Position numbers and translations under genes: made by a program. From Nepenthes gracilis (lineage: Eukaryota; Streptophyta; Magnoliopsida; Caryophyllales; Nepenthaceae): a stretch of DNA of 64,000 nucleotides. Positions 59,576-64,000 of this stretch are shown piece after piece (the stretch's first letter is position 1; every line of letters begins with the position of its first letter). The stretch is taken from assembly GCA_033239525.1 (NCBI GenBank), contig BSYO01000002.1, positions 27,076,068 through 27,140,067 on the forward strand, given 5' to 3'. The notes beneath the pieces are model-generated. The model searched no databases. It saw only the letters and a program-made list of their open reading frames with translations, and was not told where the DNA came from.

Positions 59576-61904
59576 CGTGATGGGTCGGGGATGCTTCGTC
59601 CTTTTTATTTATTGATTTTATTGTAAATTTTATTTAAAAAATTAAAAAAAAATTGAGCGAAACAACGGCAAAATTATTGATATTTTCTAGAAGATAAAAA
59701 AAGGCTGTCTAGCTGATTTAAATTTATTTGATTTTAAATTTTAGAATGTATAGTTAAAATATATAATTAATATAGAAATAAAAGGTAAAAAAATTAGGTT
59801 TAACTATTTTTTGAGATAAGTATAGTCATGGAAAAAAATTAATCAATCTAACTTAATCTTGTTTTCATTATAATTTTTTATATAAATATCTGGTTTTATT
59901 TTTAATTCGTATCTAAATTTTGGATTCCGACTCAAGAGATCTTAGAGCAAGTTATTCGATTTTTTAATACTAATTTTACATATCACAAACCAAAATAAGA
60001 GTTTAGACTATTGATACTAACTCTTTATGTTAGCATTTAATACTTAAATTAATAAATGATTCTAATAATTGAGTTAAGAAGAGAGAAGATTGGAGAATTA
60101 GGCTTCAAGAGTATTTTTTAGGGAGGATATATTCTAAATGACAAGTTTTTAACATTTTTGTGTAAGCTAAGTATTGTCAGACAGATGTTAAATTTTAGCT
60201 ATTATAGTAATCAGTAAATGATTAAATATTATAATATTTTGATATGTCAGAAGATTTTAAATCATTAGATGTGAGATGCTCTGATCGTACAATCGTAATA
60301 TGTCCTTAATCCCAATATGCTATTACTATGTTAAGAGTCTTTGTACTTTATAAGGCACGAGACCTATTATGTGGCCAGCTCAGTAATCTCCTTGACTGAC
60401 CATTTTTCTTTTGAGATGTTATTAACAATTGCTCAATAGTCGATTTGGTTATGAGGGGTTAGGGCCTTTAGTATTAACCATCTTGACTATACATGTAATT
60501 TGATGGGAATAACCATCATATTATTGATAAAATTTATATAACGGTTGGATCATTTAATTTATAATCATTGTAGTGTCTCTATTAATGTGTAATCATATCT
60601 GTTTAGAAAAATATAATAATTAATAATAAAATTATAAATACATCAATTTTTTCTGAACAAAAAAAAAAATTTATAAAAATAGCAAGTATAAAATTCTAAC
60701 CCTCAAAACACTTGCAAATCTTAAAAATATTGGAGTAAGGTCTTCCAATTCTAAACTATCTCTCTTTTTCATTTCATCCTTTTATCACCGTTCCATTTTA
60801 AAGAAATATTTCTTATTTGAATATCAAAGAATATTTTGGGGGTAAAATTCATATCATTTAATATTTTATTAATTATTTTGGCGTGTAAAATTTAAATTTA
60901 AATATTTAAAATTTATTTTAATACTATTTAAGCAATTATCTAGATCCAAAGTATACATAATTAGTATCATGTGTGGGAGCATTATTAAGCCATTTATTCT
61001 TACCTAATTAGGATCACACCAATCAAACAACTTTCTTTTTACTTTGACAAAATAAAAATAGCGAGTATGTGTGCACAAAAACAATCAAGATAGCCGTCAA
61101 AGGCTATCTCATTTCATAGCGTCATCCTGAACGAGGGTAGTCATGGGAATGCTCACATATCATCCAATCCCAACATCGGAGCCTTGACTACCAAGATATA
61201 TAACATGTTGAAGATATATAACATGTTGAAGATACTAAAATCCTTATGGAACAAAATTGATTGCCATTTTTATAAGGTAGAGGTCTTCGACTTGTATGTA
61301 TCGACCTCAAGAAGGATATCAAGATGAAAGAAACTTGTCTTAAAGGGAGCCCACCATAGTAAAAAATTTCAAAGGCTCCCACGACACCCATCCACATTAC
61401 ATCTTTCCAATTTAAAGGATGCTTGAACTTCAAAGTTAGAAAAAAGAGCTCTGAGCATTGGAATTCTTCATATACTTGAAATTTTGATCATTCGTCAAAC
61501 TGAGAGAAAGGGTTTCATAGTAGCAATGCTCAAAACCCTTCCGATTAAACAAATACCAAATATATCTACTAATTATTTGGAGTTGAAGATATTATATAAT
61601 GCCAAAAGAATTACTTCAACAACAAAAGTGGATAAGAGAATAAAAAATCGAGCAATAAGTTTTTCAAGAAAATGCTATTGAGTAAACGGCTAAATTAGGT
61701 TACACACATTTTACCTTAGAGATAAAGAGATGTCGACTCTACCATAAATTTAAAATGTCTACAATAGACTTTATAATGAAAATACTGATCCACTTACCAA
61801 AAAAAATAAAAATACCGATCCAATAGATCATCTAGACTACATTTAGATATTGCCCCGCTTCCAAATCTAAAGAACAACGTTATGCCTCTATATCCCTTTA
61901 TCTT
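59576..61904. repeat. Third copy of the AT-rich block
   Basis: Starts at TGATGGGTCGGGGATGCTTC (as at 7762) and follows unit 1 through 10990, but lacks the solo-LTR-like insertion. An 18-bp tandem duplication (GATATATAACATGTTGAA twice) lies at about 61194–61231. No gene was seen. Confidence 0.65.
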
Positions 61905-64000
61905 TAAATAAAGATGTAAGAATTTGGTTCTACTAGTTAGTATCAAATTCAATTTAATATTTTTAGAAACTGGTGAACCAGTTCTTATGCCAATTTGCCA
62001 CAATCAAAGGAAAGAAAAACAGCCTTAACACTTTGTCAAGATCCAACAAATCCCTAACGAGTGCCTAAAATGTTTGTTGGCCTAATTTAATATTAAGACC
62101 AAAGGCAAATCAAAGCTTATAGACGATATAAAATTGAATGCCTTCATAATTACAATATAACTAAATAACATTTTTAAATATTTAGTCAACAAGACCCCAA
62201 TATATTCTTGAAGATAGAGGCTATAACTCAAGCCTACAAAATACTCGGATTATAAGCATCAATAAGGTTCAAATGATGAAGAGAAGAAGAGAAACGACAA
62301 TAACTCCTCTACTTGGGACCGTAGAAAGTAATAAACAACTAGCTAAGGAGTTTGTACAAAGTATATGCCGCTAAACTACACACCATTAAATGATACCCTG
62401 ACAAATGTTCTAATACAAATTCAAAATAAAAAACTTTTAAAGTAATCCAAGTCAATCAAGAATCTAGAATAAGGCGATGAGTTTAAATACTATTTCTACC
62501 ATCAATTTCCAAAACTCAATGATGAAGATTGTTGGATACTATAAAAGGAGATTAAGGCTCTGATTCAAAAGGGATAACTCAATAAATATCTATAAAATTC
62601 TAATTCTTTCCCAGGTAATGAGAAAAATGGCAAGGAGTAAACTGAATAACCATGAATTTGAGTGGTGGCATTGATCATTAATATAATATTAACTAAATTT
62701 GTCAGCAAAAAAGTTCCAGATCATTCAAAGAAGGCTTGATTCTTCAAAAATTATGGGCAAAAAATGATATCATTAATTTTGATAATGACAATATAACATA
62801 TATAATCTCTTTTCATTCTGATCCTCTTATTATATCTACACTTGTTTTGAATGAAGTTTTTGACTACCAATTGAAATGAGTCATCATTAATTATATTCTT
62901 TATTTTTATACGTTCATTAAATTAAAGTTTAAAAATAGTGGTATAGAACTATTAGATAAACTATTATATAGACTCAATAATGAACTAGTCTAAATAAAAT
63001 GAATAGTATATCTAAAGCTTACATTGAAAATATATCCGAAAATGGCTTCTCACAAGTTAACTTTTCTACTTATTGATTTTTCCTTAGTTTACAACACTAT
63101 ATTAGACTGATTATACTTAATAATGTTCTTCAAAGCAATAACTTCAATTCCTCACCATGAGATGAACTTTCCAACTAGGTACGGAATTGGAGAAGTCATG
63201 GGAGACTAGGACATCGAACAAAGTTGCTGCTTGATGAAAATCAGTGACCCTCCTCCTCCCCAACCAGTTATAGAATTTGATCTACTAGACGAGGGTTTTT
63301 TTCAATAGGCTTAGATCAAAGAGTCACCTCTTCAAATTCCTCTAAATACAATAGACCTGGATAAATATGTTTAGATCAATTCTTCATTAACTCAAGATTT
63401 GAATAGAAGTTAATTGAGTTCTTATGGAACAACGCGGACGTCTTCGTCTGGACTCCAATAAACATGCCATGCATTCCGATAAAAATGATGGTTCACAAGT
63501 TGAGCTCACATTTGGGCACAAATTGGTTTGATAAAAGGGAAAAAAATTTTCCGTATAAAAGCTCATAACAATTAGTGAAAAGGTTAAAAAGTTAAGTGAT
63601 ACTAGATTAATGAAAGAGATAAACTATCCAAATTGATTATCTAAAGTCATCCTCATTAAAAAGAGCAATGGAAAATAAAAGATATGTCAATTTTATGGAT
63701 ATGAATAAAGCATATTCTAAAAATAATTTCCTGCTACCAAGGATCAATTAGTTGGTGGACTCAATATCAGGATACTGGTTACTAAGCTTTATGGATGGTT
63801 ATTTCGGATATAATCAGATCTAAATGAACCCAAAAGATAAAGAGATTATCTCATTTATTACTGACTATAGAACCTACCACTATGAGGTACTATGCCGTTT
63901 GGTTAGAAAAATATTAGTGCAACATACCAAAGGTTAGTGACCAAAATATTTGAGTAATAGATCGGATAAAATATGGAGGTGTACGTTAATAACATGTTTA
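61905..64000 (+). pseudogene. Degenerate Ty3/gypsy gag–pol, third copy (cut by window end)
   Basis: Parallel to 10991–13100. Gag core at about 61910–62160. The protease end is at about 63050–63210, with the same TAG stop after MGD (63207–63209). RT pieces lie at about 63740–64000 and the window ends in the YxDD block. It shares lesions with the unit 1 copy, so both descend from an already dead element. Confidence 0.7.

Overview
The window looks like nuclear DNA of a flowering plant, probably a eudicot. It has AT-rich intergenic sequence, GT–AG introns, CYP71-type cytochrome P450 genes, and Ty3/gypsy and Ty1/copia retrotransposons with plant-style LTRs. No bacterial operons, tRNA, rRNA or CRISPR array were seen. 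Most of the sequence is decayed transposon. I found no protein-coding gene that is convincingly intact from start to stop.

Layout. (1) 1–6727: a degraded LTR fragment, then a 5.6 kb LTR retroelement without pol (Element I). It carries a gag remnant, a 40-bp hairpin tandem array and an intron-containing antisense gene. (2) 4467–29442 and 29453–about 55076 are two copies of one ancestral segment in direct tandem. They are joined at 29443–29453 by a short filler that looks copied from nearby. Each copy holds the 3' part of Element I, an AT-rich block with a solo-LTR-like insertion, a two-exon CYP71-like P450 on the minus strand, the P450 upstream region with a 60-bp quasi-palindrome array, and a TC-rich gene leader. 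(3) Unit 1 alone has a degenerate gypsy gag–pol (10991–13590), a gypsy LTR+gag fragment (17746–20482) and a copia-type gag–protease element (26242–29365). Unit 2 alone has a P450 5' stub (about 35600–35638) and an 11.5 kb Ty3/gypsy element (Element III, 42691–54154). (4) 55007–59575: a candidate first exon, unrecognised DNA, and a chimera of a GAUT (GT8) fragment with an NLP (NIN-like protein) fragment. (5) 59576–64000: a more diverged third copy of the AT block plus degenerate gypsy pol, cut by the window end.

The two P450 copies are broken at different places. Copy A (21210–24222) has a scrambled exon 1 and an open exon 2. Copy B (38781–41634) has an open exon 1 and a stop codon in the I-helix oxygen-binding motif of exon 2.

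The most unusual signal is a shared module in Elements I and III: a tandem array of 36–40 bp units, each able to fold into a short hairpin whose stem changes on both sides together, followed by a GGCCCA(A/T)GAG(C)GGTC motif. In both elements the array lies between the sense gag/pol region and the 3' end of an antisense gene that ends in a coiled-coil-like stretch. Short indels are clustered in several GC-rich patches, so some lesions could be draft-assembly errors; this affects every pseudogene call here.
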